Assembly: GCF_000282335.1 (NCBI RefSeq) | Contig: NZ_AKJM01000075.1 | Coordinates: 43,002-107,001 of the forward strand | Direction: 5' to 3' | Source of the DNA: Pseudomonas sp. GM48 | GTDB taxonomy: Bacteria > Pseudomonadota > Gammaproteobacteria > Pseudomonadales > Pseudomonadaceae | Length of the DNA stretch: 64,000 nucleotides | Shown here: one piece after another, positions 17,606-26,154 of the stretch | How the letters are laid out: each line of letters begins with the position of its first letter | Position numbering within the stretch: the stretch's first letter is position 1 | Made by a program: the position numbers and the translations under genes | Notes under the pieces: generated by a model | The model's database searches: none | Told to the model about the DNA's origin: nothing | Seen by the model: only the letters and a program-made list of their open reading frames with translations

Positions 17606-18301
17606 ATGAGTAAAAGTCTTTATTCTTATAGCGATCCACGAATTCTTGCCTTGAAGAAAACTCGCCCGGGTTTTGCAGTAGAGGTGCTTTTGACCGAGCA
17701 GCTTCAAAAATTTGGTGTCAACCCTTTCAACACCTACCTGAATACGCTGGTCGACGTACGGTATGACGATGTGGAGTCCTCCAGGACATTGTTCGATGAG
17801 ACCCTGGAGTGGGTTGAAAAAGAACAACTGCCCAATTACGTACAAGGCATCAATGGCGTTTTCAAACGACAGTTTTCATTCGCATCGAAAGATCGGGTTG
17901 CGGGACTGGACTTGTTGAGTTTTGAAGATCTTGTCGTGCAGATCGTCAGGGTGTTAACCAGCACACCTTCGGTCAATCTTTCCAAACGCTCGGTAAAATC
18001 ATTGAGCTTTGAAGAGGTTCATAGGGCGGTAAAGTATGGAATGCCCGAGGTTGATATTAATGCAGTGTATATAACCAGTTTCATTGAAGACTCCGGTGAG
18101 CGCAAAGTTCTGCACTCCCGAAGTCTGGCCGAAGATCTATACGGCTACCTGCAGCACAATGAAATTCCGTTTTACCATGGCGAGCATATCGGCGTTTTCT
18201 CGGTCGCCTACAGTGCAAAAGATGAACATATGCATACACAGGTTACAACTCAAGATATCAGCAGGCTAGTGATCGATATTGTTCCTGACTTCCTGATTTG
18301 A
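17606..18301 (+). CDS. Unrecognised 231-residue protein
   Basis: I do not recognise this protein. It starts MSKSLYSYSDPRILALKK behind a perfect AGGAGG Shine-Dalgarno sequence, has no signal peptide, no membrane segment and no obvious catalytic motif. It appears to be a soluble mixed alpha/beta protein with many aromatic and acidic residues. Codon use is visibly more AT-rich than in the neighbours (for example TCTTTATTCTTATAGC near the start), suggesting separate acquisition. The last 36 bases overlap the 3' end of hmgR on the opposite strand. It may be a partner of the LuxR regulator upstream or an independent cargo gene. Confidence 0.75.
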   Translation: MSKSLYSYSDPRILALKKTRPGFAVEVLLTEQLQKFGVNPFNTYLNTLVDVRYDDVESSRTLFDETLEWVEKEQLPNYVQGINGVFKRQFSFASKDRVAGLDLLSFEDLVVQIVRVLTSTPSVNLSKRSVKSLSFEEVHRAVKYGMPEVDINAVYITSFIEDSGERKVLHSRSLAEDLYGYLQHNEIPFYHGEHIGVFSVAYSAKDEHMHTQVTTQDISRLVIDIVPDFLI

Positions 18302-19090
18302 TTGGGGGCGATGTTCATATCCCATCCGCCAACTGATGGCCCGGGTCGCGGCAAGCAATCGCTGCGCCGCCGGGCCATTTTCGTCGGCATGAAACAGCGA
18401 CGTCGGCCCCACCACCGTCAGCACTGCCGCAATCTTGCCCATCGCGTTGAACACCGGCGCCGACAAGGCATCCACACCGGGCATCAACAATCCATGCACA
18501 TGATGCAGGCCCCGTTGGCGGATCTGTTCGCACATCGTCGTGTATGCCTGCTGGTCGGCCAAGGCGTGGGCGGCGCTGTTCTGCAATTCCTGATCGCGCA
18601 GGTCCACGGTTTCACGCGCAGGCAGGTAAGCGCCGAAGACCAGTCCGGTGGAGGAGCTGAGCAGCGGCAACACCGAGCCCAGTTGTGTCACCACCGTCAC
18701 CGCACGCACCGCCGGTTCGATATGCACCACGGTCGCGCCCTGATTGCCCCACACCGCCAGAAAACAGGTTTCGTTCAAGTCATCGCGCAATTCAGCCAGG
18801 GGCAGGGTGGCGACTTTCAGCACGTCCATACTGTTGAGTGCCGCCAACCCTACGCGCAAGGCTTCGCGGCCAAGGCCGTAGTGGTTGGTGGCGGCGTTCT
18901 GTTCGGCGAATCCACTGGCGATCAAGGCCTGCAAATAACGGTGAACCTTGCTCGCCGGCATCTGCACGTGTTCGGCCAGGCGCGACAGCGAAGTCGAGGG
19001 CGACAATTCGGCCAGAGCCTTGAGGATGTCGGTGCCAACCTCGGCCGAGCGGACTTTCTGTTTACCGTTGTTGTCGCTGGTTTTTTCCAT
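18266..19090 (-). CDS. hmgR: IclR-family repressor of the homogentisate operon
   Basis: A 274-residue IclR protein: N-terminal winged helix (about 15-80; VGTDILKALAEL, LSRLAEHVQMPASKVHRYL) and C-terminal effector domain (LNETCFLAVWGNQGATVVHIEP in two strands, SSTGLVFGAYLP). Divergent placement from hmgA and the family both match HmgR, which in P. putida represses hmgABC and is released by homogentisate. The ATG at 19090 (MEKTSDNNGK) is chosen because an earlier in-frame ATG at 19150 would start at the edge of the operator. Its 3' end overlaps the unknown gene by 36 bases. Confidence 0.88.
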   Translation of the reverse strand: MEKTSDNNGKQKVRSAEVGTDILKALAELSPSTSLSRLAEHVQMPASKVHRYLQALIASGFAEQNAATNHYGLGREALRVGLAALNSMDVLKVATLPLAELRDDLNETCFLAVWGNQGATVVHIEPAVRAVTVVTQLGSVLPLLSSSTGLVFGAYLPARETVDLRDQELQNSAAHALADQQAYTTMCEQIRQRGLHHVHGLLMPGVDALSAPVFNAMGKIAAVLTVVGPTSLFHADENGPAAQRLLAATRAISWRMGYEHRPQSNQEVRNNIDH

Positions 19091-19121
19091 GGTGGCTGGG
19101 ATCCCGGGACGAATGGGCGTC

Positions 19122-19150
19122 TTTATAGCTTGACGGTCAATACCAATCAA
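19122..19150 (-). promoter_or_regulatory. Promoter of hmgR
   Basis: Read on the minus strand, TTGATT (19150-19145) and TATAAA (19127-19122) stand 17 bases apart, an ideal sigma70 spacing, about 32 bases before the hmgR ATG. The -35 box touches the HmgR operator palindrome, consistent with self-repression. Confidence 0.6.
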
Positions 19151-19158
19151 ATTACGTT
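19130..19158 (+). promoter_or_regulatory. Candidate promoter of hmgA
   Basis: TTGACG at 19130-19135 and TACGTT at 19153-19158 are separated by 17 bases. The -10 lies inside the operator palindrome, so repressor binding would block polymerase. Confidence 0.45.
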
Positions 19159-19176
19159 ATGCGTAATTGAATTACG
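19150..19176. promoter_or_regulatory. HmgR operator: two nested palindromes
   Basis: Three 7-base half sites occur in sequence: AATTACG (19150), CGTAATT (19162), AATTACG (19170). The first pair makes a palindrome with a 5-base centre and the second pair one with a single central G; both are perfect. The element lies between the divergent hmgR and hmgA genes where an IclR repressor is expected to bind. Confidence 0.7.
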
Positions 19177-19253
19177 ATAAAAATAACCCAGGCATGCCAC
19201 GAACTCTGCAACAGAGCGACCGGCCATTGCCGACTCCCTGTTCAGGAGGCTCC

Positions 19254-20558
19254 ATGAACTCCGATTCAACGACGGCAGCGCTGGCTTACCTGTCAGGCTT
19301 CGGTAACGAATTCAGCAGTGAAGCGTTGCCCGGCGCACTGCCTGTCGGCCAGAACTCCCCGCAAAAAGCCCCGTACGGTCTTTACACAGAACTGTTCTCC
19401 GGCACGGCATTCACCATGCCGCGCAGCGAAGCGCGTCGCACCTGGATGTATCGCATTCAGCCATCGGCCAATCATCCGGCGTTCGTCAAACTTGATCGGC
19501 AACTGGCTGGCGGTCCATTGGGTGACGTGACTCCCAATCGCCTGCGTTGGAACCCGCTGGAGATTCCCGCCGAGCCGACCGACTTCATCGACGGTCTGGT
19601 AAGCATGGCCGCCAACTCGGGCGCAGAAAAACCGGCCGGGATCAGCATCTACAACTACCGCGCCAACCGCTCCATGGAGCGTGTGTTCTTCAATGCTGAC
19701 GGCGAGATGTTGCTGGTGCCTGAACTGGGGCGCCTGCGCATTGCTACCGAACTCGGCGTGCTTGAGCTGCAACCGCTGGAAATTGCCGTACTGCCACGCG
19801 GTCTTAAATTCCGCATCGAACTGCTCGACCCGCAAGCCCGTGGTTACGTCGCTGAAAACCATGGCGCGCCGCTGCGTCTGCCGGACCTGGGGCCGATTGG
19901 CAGCAATGGCCTGGCCAACCCGCGGGACTTCCTGACCCCGGTGGCTGCCTACGAAAACCTGCAACAACCCACCACGCTGGTGCAGAAGTTCCTCGGCCAG
20001 TTGTGGGCGTGCGAGCTCAATCATTCGCCGCTCAACGTGGTCGCCTGGCACGGTAATAATGTGCCGTACAAATATGACCTGCGCCGTTTCAACACCATCG
20101 GCACCGTCAGTTTCGATCACCCTGATCCGTCGATCTTCACGGTGTTGACCTCGCCGACCAGCGTCCACGGCCTGGCCAACCTCGACTTCGTGATCTTCCC
20201 GCCGCGCTGGATGGTGGCCGAGAATACCTTCCGTCCACCGTGGTTCCACCGCAACCTGATGAACGAATTCATGGGCTTGATCCAGGGCGAATACGACGCC
20301 AAGGCTGAAGGCTTTGTGCCTGGCGGTGCATCGTTGCACAGCTGCATGAGCGCCCACGGTCCGGACGGTGAAACTTGCACCAAAGCGATCAACACTGACC
20401 TCAAGCCGGCGAAAATCGACAACACCATGGCATTCATGTTCGAAACCAGCCAGGTGTTGCGCCCAAGCCGCTTCGCCCTCGATTGCCCGCAACTGCAAAA
20501 CACTTACGATGCCTGCTGGGCTACGCTGCCCGCCACTTTCGACCCAACCCGGAGATAA
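19254..20558 (+). CDS. hmgA: Homogentisate 1,2-dioxygenase
   Basis: A 434-residue cupin-fold Fe(II) dioxygenase that opens homogentisate to maleylacetoacetate in tyrosine and phenylalanine breakdown. Family blocks are [23 protein letters not shown] N-terminus, PSANHPAF, and the iron-site region [14 protein letters not shown], with a further His in [12 protein letters not shown]. The ATG at 19254 follows AGGAGG at 19244; an earlier in-frame ATG sits in the operator and is not credible. It leads hmgA-fahA-maiA, with 3 bases to fahA. Confidence 0.96.
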   Translation: MNSDSTTAALAYLSGFGNEFSSEALPGALPVGQNSPQKAPYGLYTELFSGTAFTMPRSEARRTWMYRIQPSANHPAFVKLDRQLAGGPLGDVTPNRLRWNPLEIPAEPTDFIDGLVSMAANSGAEKPAGISIYNYRANRSMERVFFNADGEMLLVPELGRLRIATELGVLELQPLEIAVLPRGLKFRIELLDPQARGYVAENHGAPLRLPDLGPIGSNGLANPRDFLTPVAAYENLQQPTTLVQKFLGQLWACELNHSPLNVVAWHGNNVPYKYDLRRFNTIGTVSFDHPDPSIFTVLTSPTSVHGLANLDFVIFPPRWMVAENTFRPPWFHRNLMNEFMGLIQGEYDAKAEGFVPGGASLHSCMSAHGPDGETCTKAINTDLKPAKIDNTMAFMFETSQVLRPSRFALDCPQLQNTYDACWATLPATFDPTRR

Positions 20559-20561
20559 CCC

Positions 20562-21866
20562 ATGACGCAGACTTCCATCACTCGCAGCTGGGTTGAATCC
20601 GCCAACGGCCATGCTGATTTCCCGCTGCAAAACCTGCCACTGGGCGTGTTCAGCCTCAACGGCTCGGCACCGCGCAGTGGCGTGGCCATTGGCGAGCATA
20701 TCTTTGATTTGCAAGCGGCCCTGGAGGCCGGGTTGTTCGAGGGCGCCGCGAAGGCTGCCGTCGAGGCCACCCGTGGCGGCCAGTTGAATGCTTTCTTCGA
20801 ACTGGGCCGCGAGGCGCGTGTGGCCCTGCGCGAACGCTTGCTGGAACTGTTCACCGAAGGCAGCCCCCTGCACGGCAAGATTGAAGCCCAGGGGGCGAAA
20901 CTGTTGCCACTGGCGGCGGATTGCGAGATGCACCTGCCGGCGAAAATCAACGATTACACCGACTTCTACGTCGGCATTGAGCACGCGCAGAACGTCGGCA
21001 AACTGTTCCGTCCCGACAACCCGTTGCTGCCGAACTACAAGTACGTGCCAATCGGCTACCACGGTCGTGCGTCGACCATTCGCCCGTCCGGTACCGATGT
21101 ACGCCGTCCGAAAGGCCAGACATTGCCGGCCGGTCAAACCGAGCCGACCTTTGGTCCTTGTGCACGCCTGGACTACGAACTGGAACTGGGCATCTGGATC
21201 GGCCAGGGCAACGACATGGGCGACTCGATTGCCATTGGCGACGCCGCTGATCACATCGCCGGCTTCTGCCTGCTCAACGACTGGTCGGCACGGGACATCC
21301 AGGCCTGGGAATACCAGCCGCTGGGACCATTCCTGTCGAAAAGCTTCATCACCAGCATCTCGCCGTGGGTTGTTACCGCCGAAGCGCTGGAGCCATTCCG
21401 TCGCGCCCAGCCTGCGCGTCCGCAAGGCGATCCGCAGCCGCTACCGTACCTGCTCGACAAGCGCGATCAGGCCGCTGGCGGGTTCGACATCGAACTGGAA
21501 GTGTTGCTGCTCACCGAGGCCATGCGCGAACAGAACCTGCCGGCCCATCGCCTGACCCTGAGCAACACACAGCATATGTACTGGACCGTGGCGCAAATGG
21601 TCGCGCACCACAGCGTCAATGGTTGCCAATTGCAGGCCGGTGATCTGTTCGGCTCGGGTACGTTGTCGGGCCCTGAGAACGGTCAGTTCGGCAGCCTGCT
21701 GGAAATTACCGAGGGTGGTAAAAAACCGATCGAGCTGGCGTCGGGCGAAGTGCGTAAATTCCTTGAGGACGGTGACGAGATCATCCTGCGCGGCCGTTGC
21801 CGCCGTGACGGTTTCGCTTCCATCGGTTTCGGTGAGTGCCGCGGCAAAGTGCTGCCGGCGCGTTAA
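20562..21866 (+). CDS. fahA: Fumarylacetoacetase
   Basis: A 434-residue fumarylacetoacetate hydrolase that splits fumarylacetoacetate to fumarate and acetoacetate, the last step of the pathway. The N-terminal SH3-like region is followed by the catalytic domain with NDYTDFYVGIEHAQNVG and PIGYHGRAST (catalytic His and metal site) and NDWSARDIQAWEYQPLGPF. Full family length. Shine-Dalgarno sequence GGAG precedes the ATG directly after the hmgA stop. Confidence 0.96.
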   Translation: MTQTSITRSWVESANGHADFPLQNLPLGVFSLNGSAPRSGVAIGEHIFDLQAALEAGLFEGAAKAAVEATRGGQLNAFFELGREARVALRERLLELFTEGSPLHGKIEAQGAKLLPLAADCEMHLPAKINDYTDFYVGIEHAQNVGKLFRPDNPLLPNYKYVPIGYHGRASTIRPSGTDVRRPKGQTLPAGQTEPTFGPCARLDYELELGIWIGQGNDMGDSIAIGDAADHIAGFCLLNDWSARDIQAWEYQPLGPFLSKSFITSISPWVVTAEALEPFRRAQPARPQGDPQPLPYLLDKRDQAAGGFDIELEVLLLTEAMREQNLPAHRLTLSNTQHMYWTVAQMVAHHSVNGCQLQAGDLFGSGTLSGPENGQFGSLLEITEGGKKPIELASGEVRKFLEDGDEIILRGRCRRDGFASIGFGECRGKVLPAR

Positions 21867-21878
21867 CAGGAGAGGGGC

Positions 21879-22514
21879 ATGGAACTCTATACCTACTACC
21901 GATCGACTTCGTCGTACCGGGTGCGTATCGCGTTGGCGCTCAAGGGCCTGGATTATCAGTCTTTGCCAGTCAACCTGATCGCACCGCAGGGCGGCGAGCA
22001 TCGGCAGCCGGCTTATCTGGGTATCAACCCGCAAGGCCGGGTGCCGGCCTTGCGCACCGATGCAGGCGAATTACTGATCCAGTCTCCTGCGATCATCGAG
22101 TACCTGGAAGAACGTTATCCACAGGTACCACTGCTGTCCAGGGACCTCGCCACCCGCGCCCATGAACGCGGTGTGGCGGCAGTCATCGGCTGCGATGTGC
22201 ACCCGTTGCATAACGTCAGCGTGCTCAATCGGCTGCGCCAGTTGGGCCACGACGAACCGCAAGTGGTGGAGTGGATCGGTCACTGGGTCGGCCAGGGGTT
22301 GGCCACGGTGGAGCAGTTGATCGGTGATGACGGTTACTGTTTCGGTTCCGAGCCGGGGTTGGCGGACGTCTATCTGATCCCGCAGTTGTATGCGGCCGAG
22401 CGCTTCAATGTTTCCCTTGAGGCTTATCCGCGCATCCGGCGAGTGGCGGCATTGGCGGCAACGCACCCGGCGTTCATCAAGGCGCATCCGGCGAACCAGC
22501 CAGACACGCCATAA
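21879..22514 (+). CDS. maiA: Maleylacetoacetate isomerase
   Basis: A 211-residue zeta-class glutathione transferase that isomerises maleylacetoacetate to fumarylacetoacetate using glutathione. The active-site loop reads STSSYRVRIALALKG (residues 8-22), where eukaryotic enzymes have SSCSWRVRIAL; the Ser-Ser remains and the Cys is absent, as in several bacterial forms. INPQGRVPAL is the conserved glutathione-site loop. Last gene of the homogentisate operon, 12 bases after fahA, with a CAGGAG ribosome site. Confidence 0.93.
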   Translation: MELYTYYRSTSSYRVRIALALKGLDYQSLPVNLIAPQGGEHRQPAYLGINPQGRVPALRTDAGELLIQSPAIIEYLEERYPQVPLLSRDLATRAHERGVAAVIGCDVHPLHNVSVLNRLRQLGHDEPQVVEWIGHWVGQGLATVEQLIGDDGYCFGSEPGLADVYLIPQLYAAERFNVSLEAYPRIRRVAALAATHPAFIKAHPANQPDTP

Positions 22515-22519
22515 CCCAA

Positions 22520-22608
22520 TGTGGGAGCGGGCTTGCTCGCGAAGAGGGCGTGTCAGCCAATAATAATGTGGCTGACACACCGCTTTCGCGAGCAAGCCCG
22601 CTCCCACA
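22520..22608. repeat. REP pair downstream of maiA
   Basis: Inverted GTGGGAGCGGGCTTGCTCGCGAA copies with an inner stem (GTGTCAGCC/GGCTGACAC), giving one long imperfect hairpin. It occupies the convergent gap between maiA and the SirB1-like gene. Confidence 0.88.
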
Positions 22609-22620
22609 GGTGTTTTGTGA

Positions 22621-23424
22621 TCAATGAACGATGGCGTTCGGCGGCAAATGCCCCAGCCGTTCCGTCAGGCGAATCCGCTGGATCGGGTCGTCGCTGAGCA
22701 GCAGCGCATGCTCAAGGTCAAATCGCTCGGCATTCGGGCAGTCCAGCCGTTGATACAGGCTGGCCCGGGCCAGGTAGTCGGCGGCAGTGGCATTGCCCAG
22801 TTCCAGGACGCGCTCGGCGTCGATCAAGGCATTGATGAAATCGTCGTGGGACAGGTACAACTGGCGCAGGTTGCGCGACAGCCGTTGCAGCATCTGCACC
22901 GGCTCGGCGGTCTCAAGGTGCTCGGCGCTGAGCTTTATGTTCGGGCCGTACTGGCGGTGCAGTAATTCCCGGCAATCGTTCGGATAAAGCCGACGGCCGC
23001 CGCAGGGGTCGAGCAAATGATCGGCGCCCGGCACCCGCAGCAGGAAATGTCCGGGGAAGTTGACCCCGACCAAGGGAATCTCCAGGCCCCGGGCCAACTC
23101 CAGTGCAATCAGCCCCAGCGTCAAGGGTTGCCCTCGTCTGCGTTCCAGTACTTTGTCGAGCAGTGCCACTTGCGGGCGCAATGGCGTGAAATCGTCCTGG
23201 GCAAAACCAAGATCGTTCATGCGCCGCAGCAGCGGCTGGGCCAGTTCACTGACCGGCAGCATCGGCAATCCGCCACTGACCCGTTGTTGCAACGCCTGGA
23301 AATCGGCCAGCAGCGCTTGCGGGTTCACCTCGCTATCGTGCTCGGCCGCAATCCACAGTGCCGCCTCGAACAGCGCGGGCGGTGAACGTTGCAAACAGGC
23401 GAAAAACGATTGGCGCGGGGTCAT
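22621..23424 (-). CDS. SirB1-family protein (transglutaminase-like / TPR)
   Basis: A 267-residue cytoplasmic protein of the SirB1 family. The middle carries the transglutaminase-like core (GQPLTLGLIALELARGLEIPLVGVNFPGHFLLR in two halves; HFLLRVPG and LLDPCGG are diagnostic), but the usual catalytic Cys is not obvious. The C-terminal 90 residues form TPR-like helices. The family's biochemical role is unsettled. ATG 23424 (MTPRQSFFACLQ) is chosen for its CCGGAG ribosome site. Confidence 0.78.
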   Translation of the reverse strand: MTPRQSFFACLQRSPPALFEAALWIAAEHDSEVNPQALLADFQALQQRVSGGLPMLPVSELAQPLLRRMNDLGFAQDDFTPLRPQVALLDKVLERRRGQPLTLGLIALELARGLEIPLVGVNFPGHFLLRVPGADHLLDPCGGRRLYPNDCRELLHRQYGPNIKLSAEHLETAEPVQMLQRLSRNLRQLYLSHDDFINALIDAERVLELGNATAADYLARASLYQRLDCPNAERFDLEHALLLSDDPIQRIRLTERLGHLPPNAIVH

Positions 23425-23607
23425 CAGAATCTCCGGGCAATGCCTCGTTTTAGCCCCCTCTCCGGCATTCGTCCAGTGCCGCACAAGGGCCAATACAGGT
23501 TATTTCCGAAAGCCAGCATCGTGGCCGTGCTTATTCCTGTGCGCTTCTGCAAATTTTGGGCGCAAGCCTATACTGGCGACTACAAGAAGTGATTCGGGAG
23601 CCTTACG

Positions 23608-24627
23608 ATGTTCGCTCTCATGCAAAGCACTCGCCTTGAATCGCTGCATCTTAGCGTTGACTCGGTCACCGGGTTGAAGGCGGTCATTGCCATTCATAAC
23701 AGCCGCCTGGGGCCTGCCCTGGGTGGTTGTCGTTACCTTGCCTACCCCAGCGACGAGTCCGCGGTCGAGGACGCTGTGCGCCTGGCCCAGGGCATGAGCT
23801 ACAAGGCTGCGCTGGCTGGCCTGGCCCAGGGCGGCGGCGTGGCGGTGATCATTCGCCCCGTTCACGTGGCCAATCGCGCCGCGCTGTTCGAAGCCTTCGG
23901 GCGCTGTATCAATCAGCTCGACGGACGCTACATCACGGCCATCGACAGTGGCACCTCAGTGGCGGACATGGATTGCATCGCCCAACAGACCCAACACGTC
24001 ACCAGCACCACCTCGGCGGGCGACCCCGCGCCGCACGCGGCGATGGGCGTATTCACCGGCATTCGCGCCACGGCGATGGCGCGACTGGGCAGCGATAACC
24101 TCGAAGGCCTGCGCGTCGCCATTCAAGGCCTGGGCAACGTCGGCTATGCCCTGGCAGAACAGTTGCACGCCGCCGGGGCCGAATTGCTGGTCAGCGATAT
24201 CGATCACGGCAAGGTGCAACTGGCGATGGAGCAACTCGGGGCTCACCCCATCGCCAACGACGCACTGCTCAGCACGCCTTGCGATATTCTTGCTCCGTGC
24301 GGTTTGGGCGGGGTGCTGAGCAGCCACAGCGTGACGCAACTGCGCTGCTCGGCGGTGGCCGGTTCGGCGAATAATCAGTTGACGCATCTGGATGTCGCCG
24401 ACCAACTGGAGCGGCGGGGCATCCTGTACGCACCGGATTATGTGATCAACGCCGGTGGGCTGATTTACGTTTCGCTCAAGCACCGCGGCGAAGAGCTGTC
24501 GACCATCACCGCACACTTGTCGAAAATCAGCTCGCGCCTGACCGAAGTGTTCGCCCACGCCCAGGCGGAAAAACGCTCCCCCGCACGGGTGGCCGACGAG
24601 TTGGCGGAGAAAGTGTTGTACCGGTGA
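23608..24627 (+). CDS. Leu/Phe/Val dehydrogenase family protein lacking a catalytic lysine
   Basis: A 339-residue member of the Glu/Leu/Phe/Val dehydrogenase family, which oxidatively deaminates branched or aromatic amino acids with NAD. Seen: LGPALGGCRYL, substrate Lys K66 in MSYKAALAGL, the D in ITAIDSGTS and the Rossmann motif GLGNVG. The second lysine of the active site (K80 in Bacillus leucine dehydrogenase, in GGGK) is V78 here, in GGGVAVII. The codon is GTG, two changes from AAG. Activity may be lost or altered; the rest of the gene is intact, so it is not an obvious pseudogene. Confidence 0.85.
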   Translation: MFALMQSTRLESLHLSVDSVTGLKAVIAIHNSRLGPALGGCRYLAYPSDESAVEDAVRLAQGMSYKAALAGLAQGGGVAVIIRPVHVANRAALFEAFGRCINQLDGRYITAIDSGTSVADMDCIAQQTQHVTSTTSAGDPAPHAAMGVFTGIRATAMARLGSDNLEGLRVAIQGLGNVGYALAEQLHAAGAELLVSDIDHGKVQLAMEQLGAHPIANDALLSTPCDILAPCGLGGVLSSHSVTQLRCSAVAGSANNQLTHLDVADQLERRGILYAPDYVINAGGLIYVSLKHRGEELSTITAHLSKISSRLTEVFAHAQAEKRSPARVADELAEKVLYR

Positions 24628-24656
24628 ATCAGCCATGAGTTTTCCACAGGCATGAA

Positions 24657-24688
24657 AAAGGCCCTGAGCCATTCGACTCAGGGCCTAT
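24657..24688 (-). terminator. Terminator of yebG
   Basis: AGGCCCTGAG and CTCAGGGCCT pair over an 8-base loop. The A run lies at the left, so transcripts of the minus-strand gene end in T. It may also stop readthrough from the dehydrogenase gene. Confidence 0.82.
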
Positions 24689-24704
24689 TCAATTTGGGCT
24701 TTGC

Positions 24705-25064
24705 TTACTTGGCGGCTTTGGGGGCCTTGGCAGGCTTGGCCGGGGTGATCGGCTCAGCGGCTTCAACGGCCTCAACGGCCTCAACCGCTGCAACAGGTTC
24801 TGCGACTTCAACCGGTGCGCTGAGCAGTTCGGACAGGGCGTCCGGCTGGCTCTTGAACGCCTTGGCGAACACATCGCGATTCTTCGCCATGTAGATCCCG
24901 GCTTCTTCCACTTGCTGCTCGGTCAGGGACGGAACGGCTTTTTGCAACACTTCAGCCAGCAATTCGGCCAGTTCGAGCATTTTGTCATGACGGTCAGCTT
25001 CGGCTTTATCCATGAACAAGCGCTCCAGATCTCGGCTGCTGCGGTATACCACTTCGACGGCCAT
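24705..25064 (-). CDS. yebG: YebG-family SOS-induced protein
   Basis: A 119-residue protein. Residues 1-80 match YebG (MAVEVVYRSSRDLERLFMDK-type start, EAGIYMAKNRDVFAKAFK). Residues 81-119 are a low-complexity tail of Val-Glu-Ala repeats and Ala-Pro-Lys, encoded by tandem GGCCTCAAC-like 9-mers on the plus strand. YebG is a DNA-damage-induced protein of unclear function. A LexA box 44 bases upstream supports SOS control. Confidence 0.85.
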   Translation of the reverse strand: MAVEVVYRSSRDLERLFMDKAEADRHDKMLELAELLAEVLQKAVPSLTEQQVEEAGIYMAKNRDVFAKAFKSQPDALSELLSAPVEVAEPVAAVEAVEAVEAAEPITPAKPAKAPKAAK

Positions 25065-25107
25065 TCACCACCTCACATGCCTTCACATTGGTTGTCGGTT
25101 TCGACTA

Positions 25108-25123
25108 CTGTATCTATATACAG
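25108..25123. promoter_or_regulatory. LexA (SOS) box of yebG
   Basis: CTGTATCTATATACAG: CTGTAT and ATACAG are exact inverted halves with a 4-base centre, matching the gamma-proteobacterial CTGTATATATATACAG consensus at 15 of 16 positions. It lies 44 bases before the yebG ATG. Confidence 0.88.
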
Positions 25124-25268
25124 CGAAAGGATAAGCGAAACCCTGTCTTTTGGGTAGTGGCTTTTTAATGTAGTCCGGATTCGACATTTGTCAGGCGAGG
25201 CGCTGCACAGGTGCGACCAAACGCCACGGCGCGCAATCCAGAGCAGCTCGCCATCATGGGCTGGCCTT

Positions 25269-25286
25269 TTTTCTGCATACAGAAAA
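25269..25286. promoter_or_regulatory. Inverted repeat upstream of psiE
   Basis: TTTTCTG and CAGAAAA around CATA. The CTG to CAG distance is 4, too short for LexA. It lies 54 bases before the psiE ATG and may be an operator or a small hairpin. Confidence 0.35.
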
Positions 25287-25339
25287 ACGTCACGTCCAAC
25301 CCGCATCATCCGGTCGAGCCGACCTAAGGAAGCATCATC

Positions 25340-25840
25340 GTGAAAATCAACTGGGCCGAAAAATTGCGGCAGAGCGTGCATGACCTGGCCGAGTCCCTGG
25401 GCAATCTGTTCGTCGAAACCTTTCACTACCTGGCGCTGTTCGCAATTGGTGCGGTGACCGCGTGGGCGGCGGTGATGGAATTTCTCGGGATGATCGAAGA
25501 GGGGCACATCAAGATCGATGACATCTTGCTGCTGTTCATCTACCTGGAACTGGGGGCGATGGTCGGGATTTACTTCAAGACCAACCACATGCCCGTGCGT
25601 TTCCTGATCTACGTGGCGATCACCGCGCTGACGCGGTTGCTGATTTCCAACGTTTCGCATCACAACCCGCCGGACCTGGGGATCATTTACCTGTGTGGCG
25701 GGATCTTGCTGCTGGCGTTTGCGATTCTGGTGGTGCGTTACGCTTCGTCGCAATTTCCATCGGTGAAGATCGAAAACCCGCAACGCAAGATCGGTGCGGG
25801 CTCCAGTGAACATCCAGAGATCGAGAAGGGCGAAATCTAG
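25340..25840 (+). CDS. psiE: PsiE-family membrane protein
   Basis: A 166-residue inner-membrane protein with four hydrophobic segments (about 25-48, 58-78, 86-105, 113-132). FHYLALFAIGAVTAW and LFIYLELGAMVGIYFKTNHMPVRFLIYVAITALTR (in pieces) match the phosphate-starvation-inducible PsiE family. Function beyond phosphate-stress induction is not known. The GTG at 25340 follows GGAAGCATCATC. It ends in a CTAG shared with the convergent DUF3509 stop. Confidence 0.83.
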   Translation: MKINWAEKLRQSVHDLAESLGNLFVETFHYLALFAIGAVTAWAAVMEFLGMIEEGHIKIDDILLLFIYLELGAMVGIYFKTNHMPVRFLIYVAITALTRLLISNVSHHNPPDLGIIYLCGGILLLAFAILVVRYASSQFPSVKIENPQRKIGAGSSEHPEIEKGEI

Positions 25841-26154
25841 AATCCGAGCGTGGGGCGCAGCCGCCCTTTGACGGCGGGTGGCGGTAAGGTCCGACCGCCG
25901 CCGGTGGTCATGGCTTGGAGAATGGTCACGGCGCTGTGGCCTTGTTCGATGGCAATGCCGAATTGAATGCTTTGAACCAGGCGCTTGAGACGTTGGGGGT
26001 CATTGCGTTGCTCGGCGCTGATCATGCGTTTGGCCACCACGCGGCCATTGTCGGAAAGGGTCAGCATGATGCTGCCGTCCAGGCCCTGAATGCTCAGGTT
26101 GATCTGATAATCCGCTGCGAAGGCATCGGTAATGAGCTGGAAAGGGTTGTCCAT
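25837..26154 (-). CDS. DUF3509 protein
   Basis: A 105-residue protein of the pseudomonad DUF3509 family (NPFQLITDAFAADYQINLSI, LTLSDNGRVVAKRMISAEQ). It has no transmembrane segment and no known role. The stop codon overlaps that of psiE in the sequence CTAG, so the two genes are tail to tail with no space. Confidence 0.78.
   Translation of the reverse strand: MDNPFQLITDAFAADYQINLSIQGLDGSIMLTLSDNGRVVAKRMISAEQRNDPQRLKRLVQSIQFGIAIEQGHSAVTILQAMTTGGGRTLPPPAVKGRLRPTLGF

Noticed and set aside
19293..21425. 710-codon minus-strand frame across hmgA and fahA
   Set aside because: Shadow of two textbook genes; composition is Arg/Gln/His-rich as expected for an antisense frame.
25269..25286. TTTTCTG-CATA-CAGAAAA as a second LexA box
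   Set aside because: CTG and CAG are 4 bases apart; LexA boxes need 10.
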